Of a DNA stretch of 24,784 nt, positions 1-5,441 are shown in pieces. Both the position numbers and the translations under genes were made by a program. Position 1 is the stretch's first letter. Each line of letters opens with the position of its first letter. The notes below the pieces were generated by a model. That model saw nothing but the letters and a program-made list of their open reading frames with translations. It was not told where the DNA came from and ran no database searches. Origin of the DNA: a virus; the IMG/VR virus record IMGVR_UViG_3300009418_000113, positions 1-24,784 of that record. The stretch is one strand, 5' to 3'.

Positions 1-108
1 CCAAAGCACCGAAACTCCAGCGGAGTAGCTGGGCGTATCGACTTCTGTCACCACACCCAGGCCCAACGAAGTAGCGTTAATGTGTTTTACTAAATCACCG
101 ACTTTCAT
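1..108 (-). CDS. GDLV-family small protein, 3' end cut by window edge
   Basis: The first 36 codons of a small protein start at ATG 108-106 and run off the left edge. The visible protein begins M-K-V-G-D-L-V-K and continues with a short hydrophobic strand (GLGVVTEVD), the layout seen in the other GDLV proteins here: a V-G-D-L-V strand followed by a G-(I/V)-(V/I) strand. It starts 4 nt after the stop of the preceding gene (113-274). The family looks like a small SH3/KOW-like beta barrel by its pattern of hydrophobic strands and glycines; that is inference. Function is unknown. It is the most downstream member of the unit that begins with the zinc-knuckle gene. Confidence 0.75.
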   Translation of the reverse strand, partial: MKVGDLVKHINATSLGLGVVTEVDTPSYSAGVSVLW

Positions 109-112
109 TAGT

Positions 113-274
113 TTAAACTACCTTTACATTCGACGGGCGGATACTGTGAGTGCGCTGCCCGGTCGTTAGACACAGAATATTCAATCTCGGTCCTCCATGT
201 TCGTTGCGGTAGATTTTCATAATCTGATAAAATCCTCCATGCATCCGAACCGTAATTAAATCACCGACTTTCAT
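113..274 (-). CDS. GDLV-family small protein (53 aa)
   Basis: A short ORF starts at ATG 274-272 and ends with TAA 115-113. The protein opens M-K-V-G-D-L-I-T-V-R and has a second strand region rich in basic and hydrophobic residues (FYQIMKIYRNEHGG). Its start overlaps the stop of the zinc-knuckle gene in an ATGA junction, which indicates translational coupling. The DNA around the start (AAA GTC GGT GAT TTA) is nearly identical to that at 108-94 and 6235-6221, so these copies are recent relatives at least at the 5' end. No catalytic motif is visible. Function is unknown; a small beta-barrel fold is my inference. Confidence 0.8.
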   Translation of the reverse strand: MKVGDLITVRMHGGFYQIMKIYRNEHGGPRLNILCLTTGQRTHSIRPSNVKVV

Positions 275-891
275 TGGTCTGAAAACCTCCATGGTCGCGA
301 CTGTCCCTTCGGGAGATAGTCCTCTTCCTTATAATCATTTCCATTTTTCCACCTTATCGGTAGCGCTGTCTCCACCAATTCGGGGGCGATAGGGGACAGA
401 ACCATTATTGAATTATAGACCTTATTGTCGAGCCTCTCAATATCAATTTCACGATATCCGGTGGTTTTTCCCGCAACGGTTTTCACTGAAAGTTTTACCT
501 GGCTTGCCTTATCAGTCTCAGACCATAATACATCTTCAACAAGACCATATACAGGTTGGCTATCCCAATAACCTTTATGAAGACAAACGAGGGAGCCGAT
601 GCCAATACCTCGTTCAATGAGAATTTTGCCAATGTTGGCACGCTGATTTTGGAGACGCTCTTTCAAAGTTATCTTATCAGCTTTCAGGACCGGGCAAGTT
701 CGACGAGTGTGTTGTGGTTCTTTACAATAAGAACACTTACGATTTTGAATTTTACTTTTTCGCGCTGTCTCTTGGTGTGCATCATAGCTATCAGGATTTT
801 CCTTTATCCATGTTTTACGTTCTTCGCAGCCTCCCTTATTGTGCCCTCTTTTGCCGCACCAGGAACAATGTACTGACCCGTGATAACTCAA
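271..891 (-). CDS. Double CCHC zinc-knuckle protein with C-terminal GSLV-like domain
   Basis: A 206-aa protein with two CX2CX4HX4C zinc knuckles near the N-terminus: C9-C12-H17-C22 and C53-C56-H61-C66. Spacing is exact in both, and basic residues surround them (GKRGHNKGGC, KEPQHTRRTC). CCHC knuckles usually bind single-stranded RNA or DNA, so nucleic-acid binding is the likely role. The second half contains I-G-S-L-V-C-L-H-K-G followed by V-Y-G-L-V-E-D-V-L-W, which resembles the small GDLV proteins next to it. The protein may therefore join a knuckle module to that domain. The start is TTG at 891-889, with GGGAG eight bases upstream; no ATG exists before the knuckles. A promoter lies at 927-955. 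The gene heads a unit with at least two GDLV genes. Confidence 0.8.
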   Translation of the reverse strand: MSYHGSVHCSWCGKRGHNKGGCEERKTWIKENPDSYDAHQETARKSKIQNRKCSYCKEPQHTRRTCPVLKADKITLKERLQNQRANIGKILIERGIGIGSLVCLHKGYWDSQPVYGLVEDVLWSETDKASQVKLSVKTVAGKTTGYREIDIERLDNKVYNSIMVLSPIAPELVETALPIRWKNGNDYKEEDYLPKGQSRPWRFSDQ

Positions 892-926
892 AATTGTTTC
901 TCCCTTCTCTGATTGTTTCTAAGACT

Positions 927-955
927 ATTATCTCATACAAAAGACAAATTGTCAA
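927..955 (-). promoter_or_regulatory. Sigma-70 type promoter for zinc-knuckle unit
   Basis: Reading the minus strand, TTGACA at 955-950 is followed by a 17-bp spacer and GATAAT at 932-927. The bases TGA just before GATAAT make an extended -10. The predicted start of transcription is near 920, about 28 nt before the TTG start codon. The same TGAGATAAT box occurs at 2207 and 4167. Confidence 0.8.
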
Positions 956-970
956 GATGTTTTTTCTTTT

Positions 971-2200
971 TTATTCTTCACAATCAATCGCTAGGGTGCG
1001 CTCATTTGTTTTGAAGTAGGGGCGATTAGCATAGTAGGCAGTGGTCATCCACATTCTCTGGCACTTGCTGGCCTTTGGTTTGGGAGCTAACATATCTGTA
1101 AGGATAATATGACCATCGAAGCCATGCTTATTGACGTATTCCGTGGGAGCGTCAAAGTTAGTACCACCGCACAAAACACGCTCCCACTTTTTATTCTCAC
1201 CCTTCTTCCAGACATAAACCTTTTCTTCAAAGACTTTATCATCGAAAGGAATAACAGTAAACTCCGCCAACTTAGCTAACTTGTTGAGTTCACTAAAGAA
1301 AGCGGCCAACATTTTATCACTGACAGAGCCGCTTTGGTCAATACTAATCGCGATGTTCGCTCGTCGAGTGACCTTTTTACCTGCGTGGATGTAAGCGTAA
1401 CGCTTGTTCAATCGTTTCACGGTGCTGCGTTTGGAAGCGCGGCGCGAAGTCTTGACAAAGTAACGAAGAACCTTTTTCCAGTCAACCTTCGTCGTCATGC
1501 GTGCCATAATCTCACGCTGCATGGCACTGGTAACCGTACCCCATCCTCCAGCCTTCTGAGCCTCGGTGGCGGCATCTTTCAAGTATTCCTTCACACGCTC
1601 TTTTGCAATCTCGGTCGATGTTGGATCGCCTTCGCCCCACCCATCATGACTATCAAAAGAATCCTCCGGCAATCCCTCGGAGCTTTCTCCAGAGTCTTCG
1701 TCGCCCTTTTCGCCTTCTTGGCTTGATTGCTCTTTATTCTCTTCCTCTTGCTTTTGCAGAAGATTCAAATATGCTTCCGCTGACAAAGAGCGCTCAAAGT
1801 CAACAAACGGTCCTTCCCCTGGCTTGCAAGCCATCTCTGGAAGATTTTGAATGTGTGAATTGATTGCCAAGTCGCACGCGATGTTCCATTGGCGAGCCTC
1901 TTTGGGCTTCACATCCTGCCCTGTCCAGGGCTTGCGATCCGTCACATGCTGAAAAATGAGATGATAGAACTCGTGAATGAGAACGGCAGTGCGCTCGGCA
2001 TCTGTCAGCTTCTCGAAGAATTCTGGATTGTAGAGCATCTCAAATCGAGCAGTTTCAGGATTAACGCGGACTCCCGCAGTGGGAATGGCATTACTCGCAG
2101 CCTTCGTCACGCGACGGCTGAGAGAGGCGAAAAACGGCTCCTGCATCAAAAGTCGAGCAGTGTGCATGTTCAGGTCAAACGTTTGTTTTGTCTCATTCAT
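971..2200 (-). CDS. VWA-like protein with HExxH metallopeptidase domain (DUF2201 type)
   Basis: A 409-aa protein of the two-domain DUF2201 type. Residues about 10-130 form the metallopeptidase-like part with H76-E-F-Y-H80 and a further His85, then C-D-L-A-I-N (109-114). Residues 150-195 are an acidic, low-complexity linker. Residues about 280-409 form a VWA-like domain with a MIDAS pattern: D288-Q-S290-G-S292, T347 and D369. Proteins of this kind usually pair with a MoxR-like AAA+ ATPase, and such a gene lies directly upstream (2284-3366). Zinc binding and proteolysis are inferred from the motif only. The ATG start is 6 nt past the -10 box, with no ribosome site in between, so the mRNA may be leaderless. 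Upstream in frame a TGA rules out an earlier start. Confidence 0.88.
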   Translation of the reverse strand: MNETKQTFDLNMHTARLLMQEPFFASLSRRVTKAASNAIPTAGVRVNPETARFEMLYNPEFFEKLTDAERTAVLIHEFYHLIFQHVTDRKPWTGQDVKPKEARQWNIACDLAINSHIQNLPEMACKPGEGPFVDFERSLSAEAYLNLLQKQEEENKEQSSQEGEKGDEDSGESSEGLPEDSFDSHDGWGEGDPTSTEIAKERVKEYLKDAATEAQKAGGWGTVTSAMQREIMARMTTKVDWKKVLRYFVKTSRRASKRSTVKRLNKRYAYIHAGKKVTRRANIAISIDQSGSVSDKMLAAFFSELNKLAKLAEFTVIPFDDKVFEEKVYVWKKGENKKWERVLCGGTNFDAPTEYVNKHGFDGHIILTDMLAPKPKASKCQRMWMTTAYYANRPYFKTNERTLAIDCEE

Positions 2201-2206
2201 AAGGAT

Positions 2207-2235
2207 ATTATCTCACAGATATTGCAAAATGTCAA
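2207..2235 (-). promoter_or_regulatory. Sigma-70 type promoter abutting VWA gene start
   Basis: TTGACA at 2235-2230, a 17-bp spacer, and GATAAT at 2212-2207 preceded by TGA (extended -10). Only six bases lie between the -10 box and the ATG at 2200, so transcription should start at or next to the start codon. The promoter begins one base after the T-run of the terminator that ends the MoxR gene. Confidence 0.8.
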
Positions 2236-2236
2236 G

Positions 2237-2277
2237 AAAAAAATGAAGCTCCCCACCATTTTTTTGGTGGGGAGCTT
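2237..2277 (-). terminator. Strong bidirectional intrinsic terminator after MoxR gene
   Basis: The arms 2246-2257 and 2266-2277 form a perfect 12-bp GC-rich stem (AAGCTCCCCACC with its complement) around an 8-nt A/T loop. On the minus strand the stem is followed by CA and then seven Ts (2243-2237). On the plus strand it is followed directly by a T-run, so it could act both ways. It sits 7 nt past the stop of the MoxR gene and separates it from the VWA promoter. It is the only classic terminator I find in the window. Confidence 0.88.
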
Positions 2278-2283
2278 TTTTCT

Positions 2284-3366
2284 TTACTCGGTTTTGTTTC
2301 CTGTGAGAACTTCCACAATGTAAGAAGAGACACGCACACCCGTAACAGAGGTGGCCATATGAAGTCGTTTGGTGTTTTCTAACACATCGCCTTTTCCAAT
2401 GAGTTGCCACAACTTCATGAAAGCTTCAGAAGGAAGCGATACCGCATAATCAGCTAGATGCTGAATCCCAGTCGCAGATAATTCTTCTTGGAAAGTATCT
2501 TCTGCTTCCATTTTCTCAATAAGCGCACAATGCTCATTCAGGTCAAACTTGGAGGTAGCATCGATTTTGCCATGCACCAGAATATCCTCTGTCGTCACCA
2601 CCCTCTCGTAATTCTTTACGAAGTCATTGAAAGAAACCGCAGCTTCAAATCCAACGAACCCAGTTGCAAGATTAAAAAGGAGGGGAGACGACTCTTGAAG
2701 GAGCCCAGCCTGGTCGAGACAGTCGCTCAGACGCTTCCATGAGCGTCGCGAAGGGTATACCTTGTTTGGCTCGTAGTCGTCCTTGTGTTCAAGGTGCATA
2801 CGATTCTGGTTGATGAAGTCCCAAACGATGCCAGCTACCTCATTTTTGCCCCACTCCAACCAATCTTCAACGGATGGCTCCACGTCAAAAACTGTGTATC
2901 GGTCCAATTCGGCTGGGTCCATTTCATTAACTTGGTACTGGTCCCCATGTTCACCACCATTAACGGCAGCAATCACAATCGTGTCCTTATGTAAAGTCCA
3001 CCCAGCAATCTTGCGGCTATCGGTTAGCTCAAAGATACCCTGACGCACTTCTTGGGTTGCCCGGTCAACCTCGTCCAAGAAGAGAACGACTGGTTCAGTG
3101 CAAGACTGAATGAGCCAGGAGAAAGGGCGAAAAACAGAAGCCTGTTCTCCATTGACTTCAATCAACTCAGGAGAAGGCATCCCCAACAAATCACCTTCTG
3201 TCATCTGAGATGCGCGACGTTCGACGACCGGCAGGTCCATACTTTTGGCCACCTGATAAACAACCTCAGATTTTCCTACTCCATGGCGACCACGGAGAAG
3301 GATGGGCTTTCGGACTGCTACTACGTGCGGCGCACAAGAAAGAAAAGTTTTAAAATCAATTGCCAT
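2284..3366 (-). CDS. MoxR-like AAA+ ATPase
   Basis: A 360-aa AAA+ ATPase of the MoxR type. Walker A is G26-R-H-G-V-G-K-S33. Walker B is V93-V-L-F-L-D-E-V-D-R102. Sensor 1 is A-A-V-N136-G-G, and the segment M149-D-P-A-E-L-D-R156-Y fits the arginine-finger region of the family. The C-terminal half (about 180-360) is helical. MoxR ATPases act as ring chaperones that work on a VWA partner, and the VWA/HExxH gene follows immediately. The two genes have separate promoters, with a terminator between them, so their amounts can be set independently. The ATG start has AGGAG upstream. The protein substrate cannot be told from the sequence. Confidence 0.9.
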   Translation of the reverse strand: MAIDFKTFLSCAPHVVAVRKPILLRGRHGVGKSEVVYQVAKSMDLPVVERRASQMTEGDLLGMPSPELIEVNGEQASVFRPFSWLIQSCTEPVVLFLDEVDRATQEVRQGIFELTDSRKIAGWTLHKDTIVIAAVNGGEHGDQYQVNEMDPAELDRYTVFDVEPSVEDWLEWGKNEVAGIVWDFINQNRMHLEHKDDYEPNKVYPSRRSWKRLSDCLDQAGLLQESSPLLFNLATGFVGFEAAVSFNDFVKNYERVVTTEDILVHGKIDATSKFDLNEHCALIEKMEAEDTFQEELSATGIQHLADYAVSLPSEAFMKLWQLIGKGDVLENTKRLHMATSVTGVRVSSYIVEVLTGNKTE

Positions 3367-3410
3367 GGTAAGTGTCGCTCCTTTTGTGTTTCCCGACCTT
3401 TATATACATA

Positions 3411-3439
3411 ATTATACCCCAAGATTCACTTTTTGTCAA
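3411..3439 (-). promoter_or_regulatory. Sigma-70 type promoter for MoxR gene
   Basis: TTGACA at 3439-3434, 17-bp spacer, and a consensus TATAAT at 3416-3411. Both boxes match the sigma-70 consensus fully. The predicted 5' leader is about 38 nt and contains the AGGAG ribosome site. Confidence 0.85.
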
Positions 3440-3467
3440 TAACTTTTTTCACTTTTTTCACTTTTTT

Positions 3468-4136
3468 TTAAAAAGGGATCTCAGCAGTCTTGTCATCGGC
3501 CTTGTCGTCGCTCTTAACAATCTTTTTGTAGCGACACTTTTTAATGTGCCTTTCTTCAACTGTGAGGAGCGTTCCTTCGCCATAGGGAAGAATATTGTAT
3601 CGCTTTGCACCCTTGGCTGGACTGAAGACCTCTGACAACACCTCAACCACTAAACATGGGGTATTCGCCAGATGCCGCGTGCGGTAACCCAGCGCAGGGC
3701 GGCGAAATTCGACATCCGTCCCCACCGGGAAAGCAGCGGGCGCTTTCGCTGTAGCCAATACTTTTTGAGCATATTTATTTTCGCACATTTTCTTGTGCTT
3801 ATTCGGTTCTGGGACAAAATCTGGGTCTTCTAATATTCGAGTAGCTAGCCCCAGGTAATAGCCAGCATTTCTGTAATATTTAGCAATGATAAGGGTATCT
3901 TCGCGCCATTTTTCTTTATAAACCGACGCCCAATTCAAACTGGTTTCAACAGCAGCGGGCGTGCATTTTTCTTCAATTTTTTTCACAAAACCAAGCTGCT
4001 TTTCCGAAAGAGTACGATTACGCTCTAACTGATCTAGCAACGATTCACAGAAACCCACCTCCCAATCAGACAAAATTGAATGTTGTTGGTGAACGTCTAG
4101 GGTTTTAGTAATTTGAGAAATGAGTTGGTCTTTCAT
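3468..4136 (-). CDS. Uncharacterised 222-aa protein with C-terminal SH3-like region
   Basis: I do not recognise a named family. Residues 1-100 are helical and contain W-E-V-G-F-C-E-S-L-L-D-Q-L (25-37) and L-S-E-K-Q-L-G-F-V-K-K-I (43-54), a pattern I associate with small phage proteins of unknown role. Residues about 135-205 look like beta strands: V-G-T-D-V-E-F-R-R, P-C-L-V-V-E-V-L, R-Y-N-I-L-P-Y-G, then V-E-E-R-H-I-K-K-C. This resembles the opening of the GDLV proteins nearby, so a related barrel fused to a helical domain is possible. The tail is rich in Lys and Asp. The gene has its own promoter (4167-4195), lies just upstream of the MoxR/VWA pair and could be a third part of that system; this rests only on position. 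Confidence 0.8.
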   Translation of the reverse strand: MKDQLISQITKTLDVHQQHSILSDWEVGFCESLLDQLERNRTLSEKQLGFVKKIEEKCTPAAVETSLNWASVYKEKWREDTLIIAKYYRNAGYYLGLATRILEDPDFVPEPNKHKKMCENKYAQKVLATAKAPAAFPVGTDVEFRRPALGYRTRHLANTPCLVVEVLSEVFSPAKGAKRYNILPYGEGTLLTVEERHIKKCRYKKIVKSDDKADDKTAEIPF

Positions 4137-4166
4137 ATGGGTTTTCTCTCCAGCGTTTATACAAGT

Positions 4167-4195
4167 ATTATCTCATAAACAACTAGCTTTGTCAA
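4167..4195 (-). promoter_or_regulatory. Sigma-70 type promoter for the 222-aa protein
   Basis: TTGACA at 4195-4190, 17-bp spacer, GATAAT at 4172-4167 with the extended TGA in front. It is the third copy of the TGAGATAAT box. The leader to the ATG at 4136 is about 24 nt and contains GGAGAG. Confidence 0.8.
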
Positions 4196-4213
4196 CCAAA
4201 AAAAATGAAAAAA

Positions 4214-4411
4214 TTAAACTTTACTCAAGACTGCTAAACTTGAGCGTCGAGGGAATTGAAGGGTGCCCGTGGGATCAACAACCACCATATGAAATGGGCC
4301 TGGGCCAAACTCCACCACCACCATGGGAGTGCGATTCTGCCAAAATTTTACCACCCAGTGACCATCTCCAGGGTTCACGTTTTCAAACACCACAAGGTCA
4401 CCAACTTTCAC
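4214..4411 (-). CDS. GDLV-family small protein (65 aa)
   Basis: The protein begins M-K-V-G-D-L-V-V-F-E-N-V. It continues with strands H-W-V-V-K-F-W, P-M-V-V-V-E-F and F-H-M-V-V-V-D, and ends in a basic R-R-S-S segment. Alternating hydrophobic residues support an all-beta fold. An ATG exists seven codons upstream (4432), but GTG at 4411-4409 fits better: it follows GGTGG, starts the family motif exactly, and overlaps the stop of the preceding gene as GTGA. The last gene of the unit driven from the promoter at 4808. Function is unknown. Confidence 0.8.
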   Translation of the reverse strand: MKVGDLVVFENVNPGDGHWVVKFWQNRTPMVVVEFGPGPFHMVVVDPTGTLQFPRRSSLAVLSKV

Positions 4412-4617
4412 TGGCCCACCACCTTCAGCCAACGCTTCATCGAACCATCACACAAACTCGGCCAGTCTTCACCAATAATATGAACCTCAAAATTGGTGAT
4501 AATGGTGCCGTCTTCCCTATGGAGTGGACGCTCGCCAAGATAAATAGCCATCTTATTATTTATATGGCGTGTGTGACCGTTAACGTAATCGAACTTCACC
4601 AAGTCTCCGGCTTGCAT
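4408..4617 (-). CDS. GDLV-family small protein (69 aa)
   Basis: The protein begins M-Q-A-G-D-L-V-K-F-D-Y-V, followed by strands K-M-A-I-Y-L-G and F-E-V-H-I-I-G-E-D-W. It ends with W-L-K-V-V-G-Q. The ATG at 4617 has AGGGGA eight bases upstream. It is the first gene after the putative structured RNA (4652-4768), and its stop overlaps the GTG of the next family member. Strand pattern and glycine positions match the other copies. No enzyme motif is visible. Confidence 0.82.
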   Translation of the reverse strand: MQAGDLVKFDYVNGHTRHINNKMAIYLGERPLHREDGTIITNFEVHIIGEDWPSLCDGSMKRWLKVVGQ

Positions 4618-4651
4618 ATTTTTCCCCTAGATAAAAACAAATATAAAAAGA

Positions 4652-4768
4652 GGGGGGTCGCTCCGCTGTCTTCGCCGCGAATCGCTAGATACCTTTCGAT
4701 TATGTTCCCCTCACGAGTATCATTGAAGGTTGGTTAATCCATTATTGCCTATTGTTTAGCGACCCCCC
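4652..4768 (-). ncRNA. Putative structured RNA or leader element (117 nt)
   Basis: A perfect 11-bp inverted repeat (GGGGGGTCGCT at 4768-4758 and AGCGACCCCCC at 4662-4652 on the minus strand) closes a 95-nt interior. The interior can form at least a GAUAC/GUAUC helix and a UUCG/CGAA hairpin. An internal AGCGA could compete with the 3' arm for pairing with UCGCU, and AAGGU and GUAUC share bases, so two mutually exclusive folds are possible. The closing stem is followed by a U-rich stretch (UCUUUUU). A consensus promoter lies about 40 nt upstream and the first GDLV gene begins 35 nt downstream. I do not recognise a tRNA, tmRNA, SRP RNA or known riboswitch core. It may be a free small RNA, an attenuator or a leader that controls the downstream genes. 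Confidence 0.5.
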
Positions 4769-4793
4769 AAGTATTACTCAAGGCTACTCTCAT
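4749..4793 (-). CDS. Possible 14-aa leader peptide
   Basis: An ORF from ATG 4793 to TAG 4751-4749 reads M-R-V-A-L-S-N-T-W-G-V-A-K-Q. It begins about 8 nt after the predicted transcription start and runs through the 5' arm of the 11-bp stem, so ribosomes translating it would open that stem. There is no Shine-Dalgarno sequence. It could be chance; the position is the only reason to list it. Confidence 0.15.
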   Translation of the reverse strand: MRVALSNTWGVAKQ

Positions 4794-4807
4794 AGTTTAT
4801 AGTGGCC

Positions 4808-4836
4808 ATTATACTATTTTCACCTTCTCTTGTCAA
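4808..4836 (-). promoter_or_regulatory. Consensus sigma-70 promoter for structured RNA and two GDLV genes
   Basis: TTGACA at 4836-4831, a 17-bp spacer and TATAAT at 4813-4808. Both hexamers are perfect. Transcription should start near 4801, leaving an unusually long leader of about 185 nt before the ATG at 4617. That leader holds the 117-nt inverted-repeat element. Confidence 0.85.
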
Positions 4837-4860
4837 CAAAAAAATATAAAATTAAAATAA

Positions 4861-5067
4861 TTACGCTGAGTTAATAAGAGACGCAGCCCAAAAGGGTTCA
4901 TCAAAATCCCTCTCCCCTCCCTCTACATATATCGTAAAAATACGATGTGCATTAACATTAGAAGTTTTCTGGTTTATCTTAATAAGAATTCCCACAACAG
5001 AATAGGGGATTCCATCCATTTGATTTTCATCTGGATCATAAATCTTAACTAAATCACCCGGCTTCAT
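4861..5067 (-). CDS. GDLV-family small protein (68 aa)
   Basis: The protein begins M-K-P-G-D-L-V-K-I-Y-D-P-D, then P-Y-S-V-V-G-I-L-I-K-I, a spacer, and R-I-F-T-I-Y-V-E-G-G-E. It ends W-A-A-S-L-I-N-S-A. The ATG at 5067 follows AGAGG by six bases and overlaps the previous gene by 14 nt. It is the last gene of the unit that starts at 6235. All-beta in appearance, without catalytic residues. Confidence 0.82.
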   Translation of the reverse strand: MKPGDLVKIYDPDENQMDGIPYSVVGILIKINQKTSNVNAHRIFTIYVEGGERDFDEPFWAASLINSA

Positions 5068-5263
5068 TAATAACCTCTATTCCTTTCCCAAAGGTGCAAG
5101 TCGAAAGAGGTTTTTGACTGCTTGGTATCCAATCTACAATCCAACGCTCTGGAACCGCAGGATTCCAGCCAGGAAGGTGTTGGGTGACCAACCCTATGCG
5201 ACCATTGTCTATCCCGCCGCAGGCGCGTGGCTCTATAACTTGAACTAAGTCACCCACCTTCAC
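5054..5263 (-). CDS. GDLV-family small protein (69 aa)
   Basis: Starts at GTG 5263-5261 with GGAGG six bases upstream. The protein reads M-K-V-G-D-L-V-Q-V-I-E-P, then G-R-I-G-L-V-T-Q-H-L-P-G-W and E-R-W-I-V-D-W-I-P. Its C-terminus V-I-N-E-A-G is encoded by the DNA that holds the ribosome site and start of the next copy, and its TGA lies inside the next copy's GGT GAT (Gly-Asp) codons. Function is unknown. Confidence 0.82.
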   Translation of the reverse strand: MKVGDLVQVIEPRACGGIDNGRIGLVTQHLPGWNPAVPERWIVDWIPSSQKPLSTCTFGKGIEVINEAG

Positions 5264-5441
5264 TTATCACCTCCACCTGATCGGCTTCTCGATAAGAAAC
5301 ATATGGATAAGTCCTTAGCCTCATTCCTTTCGCTGGCTGGAACCAAAAAACCCTCCATTCTACCGGATCTGAGTCCTTCCTGACTCCAAAAATAATCCCA
5401 AGTAGGTGTGAAGGCGGATCTTTTACGAGGGATCCTATCAT
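5250..5441 (-). CDS. GDLV-family small protein (63 aa, GSLV variant)
   Basis: The protein begins M-I-G-S-L-V-K-D-P, a variant of the family start in which Asp is replaced by Ser. Strands follow as L-G-I-I-F-G-V-R and W-R-V-F-W-F-Q-P. The C-terminus Q-V-E-V-I-S-E-G-G overlaps the next gene by 14 nt. The ATG overlaps the preceding stop as ATGA, with GGGTGG upstream. The G-S-L-V form is shared with the second half of the zinc-knuckle protein (271-891). Confidence 0.8.
   Translation of the reverse strand: MIGSLVKDPPSHLLGIIFGVRKDSDPVEWRVFWFQPAKGMRLRTYPYVSYREADQVEVISEGG

Noticed and set aside
1334-1863. Plus-strand open frames inside the VWA gene
   Set aside because: They are antisense shadows of a gene with clear HExxH and MIDAS motifs and have no ribosome sites.
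3440-3467. Short CACTTTTTT repeats after the 222-aa gene
   Set aside because: Simple low-complexity DNA of under 30 bp; no hairpin, and too short to be a functional repeat array.
4224-4244. Hairpin CTCAAG/CTTGAG at the end of the GDLV gene 4214-4411 as a terminator
   Set aside because: The stem has only 6 bp, lies inside the coding end, and its T-rich stretch is about 10 nt away. Too weak to call.
4120-4737. A 205-codon plus-strand open frame
   Set aside because: It lies opposite two GDLV genes and the RNA element, has no ribosome site, and its protein is proline- and histidine-rich without strand or helix pattern. The minus-strand genes are better supported.
4652-4768. tRNA, tmRNA or SRP RNA at the inverted repeat
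   Set aside because: There is no T-loop sequence, no anticodon arm, no CCA end and no SRP GGAAG/AGCAG core; the length of 117 nt also fits none of them well.
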